Assembly (NCBI RefSeq): GCF_015351595.1
Contig: NZ_JADKPT010000012.1
Location: 1-64,000, forward strand
Reading direction: 5' to 3'
DNA: 64,000 nucleotides
Source: Flavobacterium sp. LC2016-12
GTDB lineage: Bacteria; Bacteroidota; Bacteroidia; Flavobacteriales; Flavobacteriaceae
Each line of letters opens with the position of its first letter. The stretch's first letter is position 1. The notes under the pieces are model-generated. The model was not told the DNA's origin. It saw only the letters and a list, made by a program, of their open reading frames with translations, and searched no databases. Of the stretch, positions 15,831-24,011 are shown one piece after another. Position numbers and translations under genes: made by a program.

Positions 15831-16031
15831 TTATTCTAATTCTATACAATCAAAAATGTTGTTTTGTAGTACTATTTCAGAAACTTCCGTTTCACTCTCA
15901 ATTCGTAAAATGTTATCACAATCCTCGAGATCAAAGTTCCATTTGGCATGAGGCAGCAATTCGCTAAGCAAAGCTGTTGCGAATTCTAATTTCGATTTTG
16001 TATCAACTGAAGTTTTAAAAACATGAATCAT
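15831..16031 (-). CDS. Small conserved-looking hypothetical protein
   Basis: A 66-residue frame, MIHVFKTSVDTKSKLEFATAL and onward, with alternating strand-helix-strand pattern and acidic character (LEDCDNILRIESET). The order beta-alpha-beta-beta would fit a small ferredoxin-like fold, but there is no metal motif. I do not recognise a family. Codon use and clean start fit a real gene. It is 39 nt upstream of the pentapeptide gene on the same strand. Confidence 0.55.
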   Translation of the reverse strand: MIHVFKTSVDTKSKLEFATALLSELLPHAKWNFDLEDCDNILRIESETEVSEIVLQNNIFDCIELE

Positions 16032-16100
16032 AAATCTCCTTTTTTATGAGGCAAATTTCATGAAATGCTTTAGGAGTTGATAGGATTTCGCAATCAATAA

Positions 16101-17021
16101 TTAGGACTTATCAATCATTTTTCGGTACTGAACGGGAGTCATGCCTTCGTGTTTTTTAAAGAATCTGCTGAAGTAAGACTGATCTTCGTGACCAACCTGC
16201 ATTGCAATTTCACTAACAGAAAATGTAGTTTGATAGAGTAAATATTTTGCTTCAAGCATTATGGTTTCGTCAATCCAGTTCGTTGCTGACTTTCCAGTAG
16301 TTGTTTTTATTGATTTGTTTAAATGATTGGGTGTTACATTTAAAAGCGAAGCATAGTAATTTACCTGATGATTTATTTTAATATGATCATAAATAAGTGC
16401 TTTGAATTTTGAAGAGAGTGTCGTTGCCGCACTATTGTTTTTTGTTTTTTTAATTTTGTTTTTATTCATTTCACAGAATAAAGCCATCAAATAGGATTGA
16501 ACGATTTCTAAATTAGTCTTTTCGTTCGAAACATATTCATGCTGGAGACGGTTGAATAAATTGAGGATAAAAGGAAAGTCTGTTTCTGAAACCGGAATTT
16601 TTGGATTGCCGCCAATTTTCAGAAAGTCAAATTCATTAATCATCTCGCTTCCGCCATATTTTCCAATTAGAACATCAGGGTGAAATTGACAGACAAAACC
16701 AACATGCTTATTGTTTAAATGTTCTACTGAAAAAATCTGACCTGCCGGAACGACTATAATTCCATTAGAATAAGTATGGTATTCTTCGAAGCCAATTTTG
16801 ATACTATGAATGCCCGAAGTTATAAAAATGACAGTATGACAACTGTGTTTTGAAGGCGGAACAGGAAATTGAAGTCCCATCATTTCTTCAATTTTCAAAC
16901 AAAAAAAATGGTCTGAATTGGATTTGAATAGCAAATGTATCGGATTTTCTTCTCCAAGAAATCGTTCCCGAAATCCTTTCGCTCCGTAAGTTTTTATTTT
17001 TTCGTTTGCCTGTTTTTTCAT
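16101..17021 (-). CDS. AraC family transcriptional regulator
   Basis: 306 residues with an N-terminal cupin-like sensing part (about 30-150; VIFITSGIHSIKIGFEEYHTY and VVPAGQIFSVEHLN) and a C-terminal AraC domain (about 200-303; LLNVTPNHLNKSIKTTTGKSA, then IAMQVGHEDQSYFSRFFKKH). It begins 2 nt after the upstream hypothetical gene, so they form an operon. The regulon is unknown. Confidence 0.88.
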   Translation of the reverse strand: MKKQANEKIKTYGAKGFRERFLGEENPIHLLFKSNSDHFFCLKIEEMMGLQFPVPPSKHSCHTVIFITSGIHSIKIGFEEYHTYSNGIIVVPAGQIFSVEHLNNKHVGFVCQFHPDVLIGKYGGSEMINEFDFLKIGGNPKIPVSETDFPFILNLFNRLQHEYVSNEKTNLEIVQSYLMALFCEMNKNKIKKTKNNSAATTLSSKFKALIYDHIKINHQVNYYASLLNVTPNHLNKSIKTTTGKSATNWIDETIMLEAKYLLYQTTFSVSEIAMQVGHEDQSYFSRFFKKHEGMTPVQYRKMIDKS

Positions 17022-17023
17022 CT

Positions 17024-17587
17024 TTAATAATAAAGCCTGAAATCAAGCAATTGACAAAGTGCATAATGTTTTTGGTACAATTCTTCAACAACTTCAGTAA
17101 GATCGTCATTGTCCTGATATAAGCTAAAAAAAGCTTTGTCAATAGTACTGCTGCTGGCTATTTTATTATAAGTTGATCCGTAACCTGAAATGGCACGCGC
17201 CCCAGTTATGTCCAGAAAATATTGTGCTTCATCTTCTTTGAGATCTAAGATTTTCTTGTTGGCAAAATGAATTATCTTTCCTTTCATCTTCCCTTCAAAA
17301 AGTTCAGCTATTTCTTCCAGACTATAATAATAATCATGAAGACAGATGTTATTAGGTTCGCCTGGCATTACCAAATAGATGATTTCATAATCTTTAAAAT
17401 TATGATCTTCATATAGCAATACATTTAGACTTTCTTCGAGACCTTCAATGGTGTCACAAGTCTTATAAATACTTGCAATGCCTTGATCAATAGCAATTTC
17501 TTCTAAGTTTTTAACCACTTGAGTCTCTAAATAAGTATCTACATCAGGAACGCCTTCCAGACAGAAAATAAATTTATCATGATCCAT
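17024..17587 (-). CDS. Hypothetical protein, CHAT/caspase-like layout (possibly DUF6642)
   Basis: A 187-residue acidic cytosolic protein. The second half follows the order of strands seen in CHAT-type caspase folds: IIYLVMPGEP, LHDYYYSLEEIAELFEG, GKIIHFANKK, YFLDITGARAISGYG. At the positions of the catalytic His-Gly and Cys there are other residues (MPGEP and HFANKK), so if the fold is right it is a non-catalytic version. It is 2 nt upstream of an AraC regulator gene. I recall a family DUF6642 of this type but cannot confirm it. Confidence 0.5.
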   Translation of the reverse strand: MDHDKFIFCLEGVPDVDTYLETQVVKNLEEIAIDQGIASIYKTCDTIEGLEESLNVLLYEDHNFKDYEIIYLVMPGEPNNICLHDYYYSLEEIAELFEGKMKGKIIHFANKKILDLKEDEAQYFLDITGARAISGYGSTYNKIASSSTIDKAFFSLYQDNDDLTEVVEELYQKHYALCQLLDFRLYY

Positions 17588-17750
17588 AACAGTACACTTT
17601 CAGGTTCAGGGTGAGTGGTGAAAAGACTCTCTTTGTTTTCGTTTTGACAAAAGTATTTTTTTATGTGGAAAAACTGCTATTAGATATAGATTTTAACGTG
17701 CTTTTTGCAATCTTGTCTTTTTGAGAATTATAGAATTTAGAATAAATTGA

Positions 17751-17780
17751 GCAAAAAAAAGAGGCTGTTTAAAGCCTCTT
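17751..17780 (-). terminator. Terminator after the secreted GN-rich protein gene
   Basis: On the minus strand AAGAGGC and GCCTCTT pair and run into a series of T, a few bases after the stop at 17785. Confidence 0.75.
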
Positions 17781-17784
17781 AGTT

Positions 17785-18261
17785 TTAATGTTTTCCGTTT
17801 CCTTTACCGTTGTTTCCTTTGCTGTTTCCGTTTCCATGGTTTCCGTTATCGTGTCCTTGTTTGTTATTTCCGTTTCCCGGTTTTTGACCAATTGTTTTTT
17901 GAGGTTTTCCTTTGTAACCTTTGGCGTATTTTACTTTATGGGTTTTAAAATTATCATAAGGAGAATTTCCTCTGTAATCTGTTAATACCACTTTATACTC
18001 GTTGTAAAGATCATAATTTCTGTAAACAGATGGAAGTGTTCTCGCTCTTATCCATTTTCCATTATTGATGTAAATATAATTAGATGTGTTTACATCATAA
18101 TAAGTTTGAAGATCTGGTAGGTAATAATAACGTGCATCATTATAACCAACTGGTCCCCATAGTGGCGGTGTACCTATGTTAACGTTTACATTAACCTGAG
18201 CATTTGAAAAATTGATTGCCAAAAGCGACAATCCGAGAAATAAATATTTTAGTGATTTCAT
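17785..18261 (-). CDS. Secreted protein with Gly/Asn/Lys-rich tail
   Basis: Start 18261 gives a signal peptide (MKSLKYLFLGLSLLAINFSNAQ); an upstream start at 18309 would bury it. After VNVNVNIGTPPLWGPVGYND comes a tyrosine-rich domain (ARYYYLPDLQTYYDVNTSNYI and KWIRARTLPSVYRNYDLYN), then a low-complexity tail from about residue 120 made of G, N, K and H. This matches a type of secreted flavobacterial protein of unknown function. The basic tail could bind polyanions; that is speculation. Confidence 0.75.
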   Translation of the reverse strand: MKSLKYLFLGLSLLAINFSNAQVNVNVNIGTPPLWGPVGYNDARYYYLPDLQTYYDVNTSNYIYINNGKWIRARTLPSVYRNYDLYNEYKVVLTDYRGNSPYDNFKTHKVKYAKGYKGKPQKTIGQKPGNGNNKQGHDNGNHGNGNSKGNNGKGNGKH

Positions 18262-18416
18262 GATTTCAATTTTTAAATTATTATTAAAGATACGAAAACC
18301 AAAAAGCATGCCGAAGAAAAATATTTATCGCTTTTTTATTTGTAAATACCTGTCTGTTAGTGTTATATGTGTTTTTATTTGCAAAGGATTTATATCTAAG
18401 GTTTAGAAACGCTTAT

Positions 18417-19181
18417 TTAATTCCAAATTCCATTCCTTTCTGTTAGTATGATCGGTTTGCTCTCAGTAACCACAATTGTATGTTCGTGCTGTGCCATAAA
18501 ACCACCTTTGTTGCCAACCATTGTCCAACCGTCATTAAGTTCTACTGCCTGAGATGAAGTTGTGGATATGAAAGTTTCAATCGCCACAACCGAGTTCTTC
18601 TTAAAACGTCGTTGGTCAAAGCGATTTTTGTAATTTAGTAACTCGTCTGGTTGTTCGTGTAAACTTCTGCCAATTCCATGGCCACCTAAATTTTTTATTA
18701 CTTTGTAACCTCTTTTTTTTGCTTCTGTCTCTATAAGATATCCTATTTCAGAAATTTTCACTCCGCCTTTTATGTTATTTATGGCTTTTTGCAAAATATC
18801 TTTTGAAGCATCAACTAGTTTTTGGTGTCCGTTTTTGTCTTCACCTATAACAAATGAACCTCCATTATCTGACCAAAAGCCACCCAATTCTGCAGAAACA
18901 TCAATATTAATTAAATCCCCTTCTTCTAATATTCTCTTCTCAGATGGAATACCATGACAAAATTCATTATTTACGCTGATACAAGTCCATCCGGGGAAAC
19001 CATAAGTTAAATACGGAGCCGATTTTGCACCTAAATCATTAAGGATCTTTCCTCCATATTCGTCTAATTCCTTCGTTGTCATACCTGGTTTAGCAAATTT
19101 TTGCATTTCTTTTAAAGTATAAGCAACTGCTTCGCTGGCTTTTTTCATTCCGATCAATTCGGACTCTTGTTTTATTGACAT
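18417..19181 (-). CDS. map: Type I methionine aminopeptidase
   Basis: A 254-residue cytosolic enzyme that removes the N-terminal Met from new proteins. Metal ligands of the pita-bread fold are visible: two Asp in INIDVSAELGGFWSDNGG, His in GGHGIGRSLHEQP, Glu in VVAIETFIST and Glu in AQHEHTIVV. The substrate His is in CHGIPS. The length matches the short bacterial type I enzyme. It lies outside a ribosomal-protein cluster, so it may be a second, accessory copy; that cannot be decided from this window. Confidence 0.93.
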   Translation of the reverse strand: MSIKQESELIGMKKASEAVAYTLKEMQKFAKPGMTTKELDEYGGKILNDLGAKSAPYLTYGFPGWTCISVNNEFCHGIPSEKRILEEGDLINIDVSAELGGFWSDNGGSFVIGEDKNGHQKLVDASKDILQKAINNIKGGVKISEIGYLIETEAKKRGYKVIKNLGGHGIGRSLHEQPDELLNYKNRFDQRRFKKNSVVAIETFISTTSSQAVELNDGWTMVGNKGGFMAQHEHTIVVTESKPIILTERNGIWN

Positions 19182-19198
19182 CTTTTTTATTTTTCTAA

Positions 19199-19555
19199 TT
19201 AATTATTTTCAACCAGTTCGATATCCATTGTTTTTATTAATCCATCCTGAAAGGTATAAATATGTTTTACGAATCCGTCAAACATCAAATTTCCTTGCAA
19301 ATCTTTTACATTTTGATGAACTTTAACTTCTAAGCTTCCGTTTTCTCTTTCATTGAAACCCACTGGCTCAACATTTGGGTTAATCTCTGTCCATTGTCTG
19401 GTCCAATACTGCTTAATTTCATCGTGTCCGGAAATGTAACCTCCTTCCCATGCTTTTGACCATTGTACATCTGGTTGCATTGTTGAAAGTGCATTGTCAA
19501 TGTTTCTTTCGTTAAAAGCTGTGTAGGCTTTTTTGATTGTGTTTTCGAAGCTCAT
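19199..19555 (-). CDS. SnoaL-like/NTF2-like protein
   Basis: A 118-residue protein with the NTF2-like cone fold pattern: a long N-terminal helix (IKKAYTAFNERNIDNALSTM), ending with WSKAWEGGYISGHDEIKQYW and a C-terminal run of strands (VKHIYTFQDGLIKTMDIEL). Such proteins are small enzymes or ligand binders, and function cannot be assigned. It is 17 nt upstream of the map gene in the same direction. Confidence 0.82.
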   Translation of the reverse strand: MSFENTIKKAYTAFNERNIDNALSTMQPDVQWSKAWEGGYISGHDEIKQYWTRQWTEINPNVEPVGFNERENGSLEVKVHQNVKDLQGNLMFDGFVKHIYTFQDGLIKTMDIELVENN

Positions 19556-19588
19556 GATTGTGTTTTTAAATTTAAATTCGGAATCAAC

Positions 19589-20809
19589 TTAAAATAATTC
19601 CAATTGATTATTCGGATTTACCGGTTTGCTTTTAGGAGGCTTAGCATCTCCAAAAACAGTTTTCCCTCCATATTTGTATGACTCGTCTCGTTCTCTCTGA
19701 ATCAAGGCGTCAAAGTTAGAATTGGGCGTAAAACTTTCTTCCGCTTTTCTTGAGATTTCAGATAATTTTTGAATGGCTTGTATTTTATCATTGTTACCAA
19801 TTTTAGCACGGTTAATGGCTCTCTGCAAAGTATCAATCGTCTCGTCATAAATTTTTACCGGAACAGGAAACGGATGGCCGTCTTTTCCGCCATGAGCGAA
19901 TGAAAAACGTGCAGGATCTTCAAATCGGGTCGGGGTACCGTAAATGATTTCGCTAACTAGTGCTAGTGATTGTAATGCTCTAGGCCCCATTCCTTTTAAA
20001 AGTAATAGTTCCTGAAAATCTTCTGGCTTGTTTTCGTGTGTTGTCCAAAGCATTGCACCGAGTCTCTTCATATTCACATCTTCCATTCTGACATCATGAT
20101 GGGCAGGCATAGAAAGATGCTGCATTTCTTTCATAATTTTTGTTGGAGACTCTTTAGATAATTCTAAAATACCTTCTCTTGATTTTGTGGCCGCTTCAGC
20201 GGTAAGGTTTAAAATTCGCCCTTGATTTTCGCCATAAATAAAAGTATGCGGTTCGTTTATAAATGATTTTAAATCCTGTGAATGCCAATGGTATCTTCTT
20301 GCAGTTTGAGAATTAGGATTCATTCCTTGCTGAATAACGGCCCATTGTCCTTTATTGTCTACAATAAAATTATGCTGATACAATTGAAAACCATCCTGAA
20401 TGGCTGTATTATCTACTTTAGCGGTAAGTCTGCTGCAATTCGCCAGATTATGACCGTCAAGGCCAGTTTTCTCACCCACAAATAGAAGTTCCTGTGGCGT
20501 TGTCATGGAATGCTTGCCTTTACCTCCGCAGATGTAAATTCCGAGTTCTTTTGAGTGTGGGTTTACAGATTTTTTTAAAGCCCCAAGTACTGAAGTTGTA
20601 ATTCCGGAAGAATGCCAGTCCATTCCCATAACGGCGCCAAAACTTTGAAACCAAAAAGGATTACTTAGTTTGCTAATTACTTCAGAAGTAGAAAACTCCA
20701 TAGCAATCGTTTCTACAATTGCAAAACCAAGTTTCGACATTCGTTCGGCAAGCCATAATGGAACATGACCATAGTGTAATGGAAGATCTGCTGTGCCGGA
20801 ACGCTTCAT
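19589..20809 (-). CDS. DUF763 domain-containing protein
   Basis: The 406-residue protein starts MKRSGTADLPLHYGHVPLWL, a signature of DUF763, and continues with LGIYICGGKGKHSMTTPQEL, GLDGHNLANCSRLTAKVDNT and QGMNPNSQTARRYHWHS. The family is widespread in archaea and scattered bacteria, and conserved Asp, His and Lys residues suggest an enzyme, possibly acting on nucleic acid, but no function is settled. It lies 33 nt upstream of the NTF2-like gene. Confidence 0.88.
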   Translation of the reverse strand: MKRSGTADLPLHYGHVPLWLAERMSKLGFAIVETIAMEFSTSEVISKLSNPFWFQSFGAVMGMDWHSSGITTSVLGALKKSVNPHSKELGIYICGGKGKHSMTTPQELLFVGEKTGLDGHNLANCSRLTAKVDNTAIQDGFQLYQHNFIVDNKGQWAVIQQGMNPNSQTARRYHWHSQDLKSFINEPHTFIYGENQGRILNLTAEAATKSREGILELSKESPTKIMKEMQHLSMPAHHDVRMEDVNMKRLGAMLWTTHENKPEDFQELLLLKGMGPRALQSLALVSEIIYGTPTRFEDPARFSFAHGGKDGHPFPVPVKIYDETIDTLQRAINRAKIGNNDKIQAIQKLSEISRKAEESFTPNSNFDALIQRERDESYKYGGKTVFGDAKPPKSKPVNPNNQLELF

Positions 20810-20894
20810 TTAGTGGGATTTGTATTTACACAAAAATAACTAAAATACGTTTAAATGCTGGGAAGGTTGAAAAGATGTTACAGATTAGAACGGT

Positions 20895-21152
20895 TTACTT
20901 GTCCTGTTCTAAATTGTCAACAGCCGAAATTTGATCCAATATATTGGTTTGGTTGGGTGAAATATAGTTTTTTACCTCACTGGGAGTTTCTTTCTTAAAA
21001 AGAATATCTAAGGCATTGTATAATTTTAATAAAACATCTTTGTCCTCTTTTGCAATATCTAAAGCAGTATTAAAATTAAAAACATAATTATTAGAATTAC
21101 GTACTTCTACTTTTATAGTTTTTGATGTGATTTTAAACTTAACTATGTCCAT
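20895..21152 (-). CDS. Small hypothetical protein
   Basis: An 85-residue frame reading MDIVKFKITSKTIKVEVRNS and so on, with two initial beta strands and a helix rich in D, K and L. No family is recognised. It is upstream of DUF763 on the same strand with 85 nt between, and its start is followed by an AT-rich promoter-like region. Moderate likelihood of being real. Confidence 0.5.
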   Translation of the reverse strand: MDIVKFKITSKTIKVEVRNSNNYVFNFNTALDIAKEDKDVLLKLYNALDILFKKETPSEVKNYISPNQTNILDQISAVDNLEQDK

Positions 21153-21312
21153 ATTTATAACGTGTTAACTTTTTATATTTTTTTCTAATATGAAAATTCT
21201 GGGAATGCTAATTTTTCTAACATGCCGCTAAAAAGTATTAAAGATATTTAATTATTTAGAGTTATAGGTTAATTATTTACTGTAATTTTTTATTATAGTA
21301 AGAAATTAATTC

Positions 21313-21350
21313 TAATAAAAAAACCCTAATCAATTGATGATTAGGGTTTT
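21313..21350 (-). terminator. Terminator of tRNA-Met
   Basis: AACCCTAATCATC and GATTAGGGTTT pair on the minus strand and end in a T-run, directly downstream of the tRNA. Confidence 0.75.
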
Positions 21351-21358
21351 GTTTTTTG

Positions 21359-21432
21359 TAGCGAGGACGGGAGTTGAACCCGTGACCTCAGGGTTATGAA
21401 TCCTGCGCTCTAACCAACTGAGCTACCTCGCC
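21359..21432 (-). tRNA. tRNA-Met (anticodon CAT)
   Basis: The minus strand folds as a full tRNA: acceptor GGCGAGG with CCTCGCT (one G-U), D-arm AGCTCAGTTGGTTAGAGC, anticodon arm with TTCATAA in the loop, and T-arm ending GTTCAACTC. The G-U first pair and D-arm point to the elongator type; a tRNA-Ile2 with modified CAT cannot be excluded. CCA is not encoded. Confidence 0.93.
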
Positions 21433-21536
21433 AAGATTGCAAGTGAACCGTGTTCCTCATTGCGGGTGCAAAGATATAAATATTATTAAAGCTTCCAAGA
21501 ATAAAATGAAGAAAAAAAAATATTTTTAAAAATGCA

Positions 21537-21565
21537 TTGTTTTTGGACATATATTCTTATATTTC
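21537..21565 (+). promoter_or_regulatory. Promoter of the START-like gene
   Basis: TTG at 21537-21539, an 18-nt spacer and TATATTTC at 21558-21565 match the Bacteroidota consensus with one mismatch in the last base. The start codon is 20 nt downstream. Confidence 0.55.
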
Positions 21566-21585
21566 GAAAAAATTAAAAGTAGCAC

Positions 21586-21978
21586 ATGGATCCAAAAATA
21601 CGTTACGAAATCGAGTTTCCTATAAATTCTTCGCCGCAATTATTATATCAATACATATCAACGCCTTCAGGGTTGTCAGAATGGTTTGCTGACAACGTAA
21701 ATTCAAGAGGTGAATTTTTTACTTTTATCTGGAACGATTCTCAGGAAAAAGCGCGTTTAGCGTCTAAAAAGACTGGCGAAAAAGTAAAGTTTAAATGGGT
21801 CGATGAAAGCAGCAAGGATACAGAATACTTTTTTGAATTGCATATTTTAGTTGATGAATTAACTAAAGATGTATCATTAATGGTGGTCGATTTTGCCGAA
21901 AAAGAAGAAGTAGGAGAAGCTAAACAATTGTGGGAGAATCAGATCTCAGACCTGAAACATCTTATAGGATCTGTTTAG
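21586..21978 (+). CDS. START-like domain protein
   Basis: A 130-residue SRPBCC/START-fold protein: YEIEFPINSSPQLLYQYIST then PSGLSEWFADNVNSRGEFFTF near residues 27-47, which is the usual entrance of an AHSA1-type hydrophobic pocket. The C-terminal helix (EEVGEAKQLWENQISDLKHL) would close the cavity. The ligand and function are unknown. It is a frequent single-copy gene in Flavobacteria upstream of aminotransferase class IV genes. Confidence 0.82.
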   Translation: MDPKIRYEIEFPINSSPQLLYQYISTPSGLSEWFADNVNSRGEFFTFIWNDSQEKARLASKKTGEKVKFKWVDESSKDTEYFFELHILVDELTKDVSLMVVDFAEKEEVGEAKQLWENQISDLKHLIGSV

Positions 21979-21998
21979 TAAAAGTCTATTTTATACCT

Positions 21999-22006
21999 TA
22001 TATTTG
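21999..22006 (+). promoter_or_regulatory. -7 promoter element overlapping a terminator stem
   Basis: TATATTTG at 21999-22006 matches TAnnTTTG; its last base is the first base of the hairpin that ends the upstream gene. Transcription from it would start inside the hairpin, about 20 nt before the next start codon. Confidence 0.45.
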
Positions 22007-22033
22007 CCCTGAACAAAATTCAGGGCTTTTTTT
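22006..22033 (+). terminator. Terminator ending at the aminotransferase start codon
   Basis: GCCCTGAA and TTCAGGGC pair around CAAAA and are followed by seven T; the ATG of the next gene comes immediately after at 22034. Confidence 0.7.
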
Positions 22034-22873
22034 ATGATTAATTTTAACGGAAACATAGTAGCGCAAGATGAAAATATATTAACTCAAAATCGCGCTTTTT
22101 TGTATGGTGATGGTGTTTTTGAAACACTAAAAATAGTAAATAACAGAATTTTGTTTCTTGAAGATCATTACTTTAGATTAATGGCTTCAATGCGTGTGGT
22201 TAGAATGGAAATTCCAATGAATTTTACAATGGAATTTTTTGAGGAACAAGTTTTAAAACTGGTTCAGGAAAATGAAATTTCATCTTCAGCCAGAGCACGA
22301 ATAACCGTTTTTAGAAATGATGGCGGATTGTATTTGCCAAAAACGAATGAGGTTTCTTATTTAATTCATGCGACTCCTCTGGAAAATGCTTTATACGGCT
22401 TAAATACAGCTGAATACGAAGTTGATTTGTATAAAGATTTCTATGTGACCAAACAATTATTATCATCAATTAAAACGACGAATAAATTGATAAACGTGAC
22501 TGGTAGTATTTTTGCTCACGAAAACGGTTTGGCTAATTGTCTTTTAGTCAATGATACAAAAAATGTGGTCGAAGGTTTACAAGGTAATTTATTTATGCTG
22601 ACAGGTAAAAAATTAATTACACCTCCAATCTCTGAAGGATGTTTGAATGGAATAATGCGTAAACAAATTTTAGCGCTAGCTAAGAAACTGGATGGCATAG
22701 AAGTGGTAGAAGAAATAATTTCGCCATTTGATCTTCAAAAAGCTGACGAATTATTTCTGACTAATGTAATCATAGGAATACAGCCGATAACCAAATATCG
22801 AAAAAAGGAGTTTACAAGCAATTTGGCGCATTTATTAGTGCAGAAGCTTAATGAATCCATTTCTGAAAATTAA
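22034..22873 (+). CDS. Class IV aminotransferase (aminodeoxychorismate lyase / BCAT-like)
   Basis: A 279-residue PLP enzyme of fold type IV. ALYGDGVFETLKI near residues 23-35 and the later NLFMLTGKKLITPPISEGCLNGIMR (about 186-210) are the two hallmark regions, and the PLP lysine is likely in the SSIKTTNKL stretch near residue 145-150. This set is shared by 4-amino-4-deoxychorismate lyase (PabC), D-amino acid and branched-chain aminotransferases. The short length and lack of BCAT-specific motifs favour PabC-type, but the substrate is uncertain. Its stop codon overlaps that of the convergent YqgE gene. Confidence 0.85.
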   Translation: MINFNGNIVAQDENILTQNRAFLYGDGVFETLKIVNNRILFLEDHYFRLMASMRVVRMEIPMNFTMEFFEEQVLKLVQENEISSSARARITVFRNDGGLYLPKTNEVSYLIHATPLENALYGLNTAEYEVDLYKDFYVTKQLLSSIKTTNKLINVTGSIFAHENGLANCLLVNDTKNVVEGLQGNLFMLTGKKLITPPISEGCLNGIMRKQILALAKKLDGIEVVEEIISPFDLQKADELFLTNVIIGIQPITKYRKKEFTSNLAHLLVQKLNESISEN

Positions 22874-23430
22874 TTCAGATACGGATTCTCAGGTGCATTA
22901 GACCAAATAAGATAATCACCGCCAAGCTCAATAATTTGCTCTTTCCAGAAATGGGTTGTAGACTTACCGATAATTTTGTTTTTATAACTATTATCGGTAA
23001 TAATCCAGGAGTTTCCCTGCATTTCGCTCTCGAGCTGATTTTCGTCCCAACCCGTATAGCCTAAGAAAAAACGAATATTATTTTTACTAATAGATCCGTC
23101 GTTTATTAAGTCTTTGGTCGATTCAAAATCACCTCCCCAATAAATTCCATTAGAAATCTCGACACTATTCGGGATTAACTCTGGAATGTTGTGAATGAAA
23201 TAAAGGTTGTCTTGTTCTACAGGACCTCCGTTATATATCTTGAAAGTGGCGTCAATTTCAGGTATCAGATCATTAATAGTATATTTTAATGGTTTATTAA
23301 TGATAAAACCTATTGATCCTTCTTTGTTATGGTCTGCTAATAAAATTACCGATCTATTAAATGATAAATCTCCAATTATAGAAGGTTCGGCAATAAGCAG
23401 GTGTCCTTTTTTTAATTTTTCTGAAATCAT
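22870..23430 (-). CDS. YqgE/AlgH family protein
   Basis: Start 23430 (MISEKLKKGHLLIAEPSIIG) is where the family begins; a longer frame to 23514 is ignored. The 186-residue product has the family marks LSFNRSVILLADHNKEGSIGF, INKPL, YNGGPVEQDNLYFIHNIP and RFFLGYTGWDENQLESEM. Structures of the family show a beta-barrel-like fold, but the biochemical role is not known (AlgH was named from alginate regulation in Pseudomonas). The gene overlaps the convergent aminotransferase by 4 nt. Confidence 0.92.
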   Translation of the reverse strand: MISEKLKKGHLLIAEPSIIGDLSFNRSVILLADHNKEGSIGFIINKPLKYTINDLIPEIDATFKIYNGGPVEQDNLYFIHNIPELIPNSVEISNGIYWGGDFESTKDLINDGSISKNNIRFFLGYTGWDENQLESEMQGNSWIITDNSYKNKIIGKSTTHFWKEQIIELGGDYLIWSNAPENPYLN

Positions 23431-23499
23431 ACGGCTACAATTTTTATTAAATTTAATCATAAAATTTTTAAAAACCCAAATAAAATCGTTAAACCGCAC

Positions 23500-23526
23500 A
23501 AAAAAACCCTCCATGAGGAGGGTTTT
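23500..23526 (-). terminator. Terminator of the HU gene
   Basis: AAAACCCTCC and GGAGGGTTTT pair around TCAT and run into T on the minus strand, 33 nt after the HU stop. Confidence 0.78.
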
Positions 23527-23558
23527 GATTATATTATAAGTTTAGAGAACTTTCTTAC

Positions 23559-23831
23559 TTAGTTCACTGCACCTTCTAATTCAGCTCCAGCTTTGAATTT
23601 TACAACATTCTTAGCAGCGATTTGAATCGTTTTTCCTGTTTGAGGGTTTCTACCATCTCTAGCAGCTCTAGCAGATACTGACCATGATCCAAAACCTACT
23701 AATGAAACTCTTCCACCTTTTTTCAAAGTAGCTCCTACGTTTCCTAAAAATGATTCTAAAGCCAATTTTGCCGCAGCTTTTGTAATTCCTGCATCAGCAG
23801 CGATAGCATCGATTAATTCTGATTTGTTCAT
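23559..23831 (-). CDS. HU family DNA-binding protein
   Basis: A 90-residue nucleoid protein: MNKSELIDAIAADAGITKAA for the first helices, GRVSLVGFGSWSVSARAARDGRNPQTG for the DNA-inserting beta arm with its conserved RNP-turn, and a final helix KNVVKFKAGAEL. It bends and compacts DNA as a dimer. A very good promoter precedes it and a hairpin follows, as expected for a highly expressed single gene. Confidence 0.96.
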   Translation of the reverse strand: MNKSELIDAIAADAGITKAAAKLALESFLGNVGATLKKGGRVSLVGFGSWSVSARAARDGRNPQTGKTIQIAAKNVVKFKAGAELEGAVN

Positions 23832-23875
23832 AATAATTAGTTATTAATTGTTGGTTAAAAAAAATTGTTAATACA

Positions 23876-23905
23876 CAAATTTAGTAGGAAATCCGTTCCT
23901 TGCAA
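23876..23905 (-). promoter_or_regulatory. Promoter of the HU gene
   Basis: On the minus strand TTG at 23905-23903, exactly 19 nt of spacer and TAAATTTG at 23883-23876 give a perfect match to the Bacteroidota housekeeping promoter. The leader to the start codon is 44 nt. Confidence 0.8.
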
Positions 23906-24011
23906 GTGTTTTCTTTAAATTTAGCAAAAATTGTTAATAACTTAGTTTTTTTGTTCATAAAGCCAGCTGTTCATCGATCAAAAACAGGTAGAAACCCCTG
24001 TTTTACTGACG

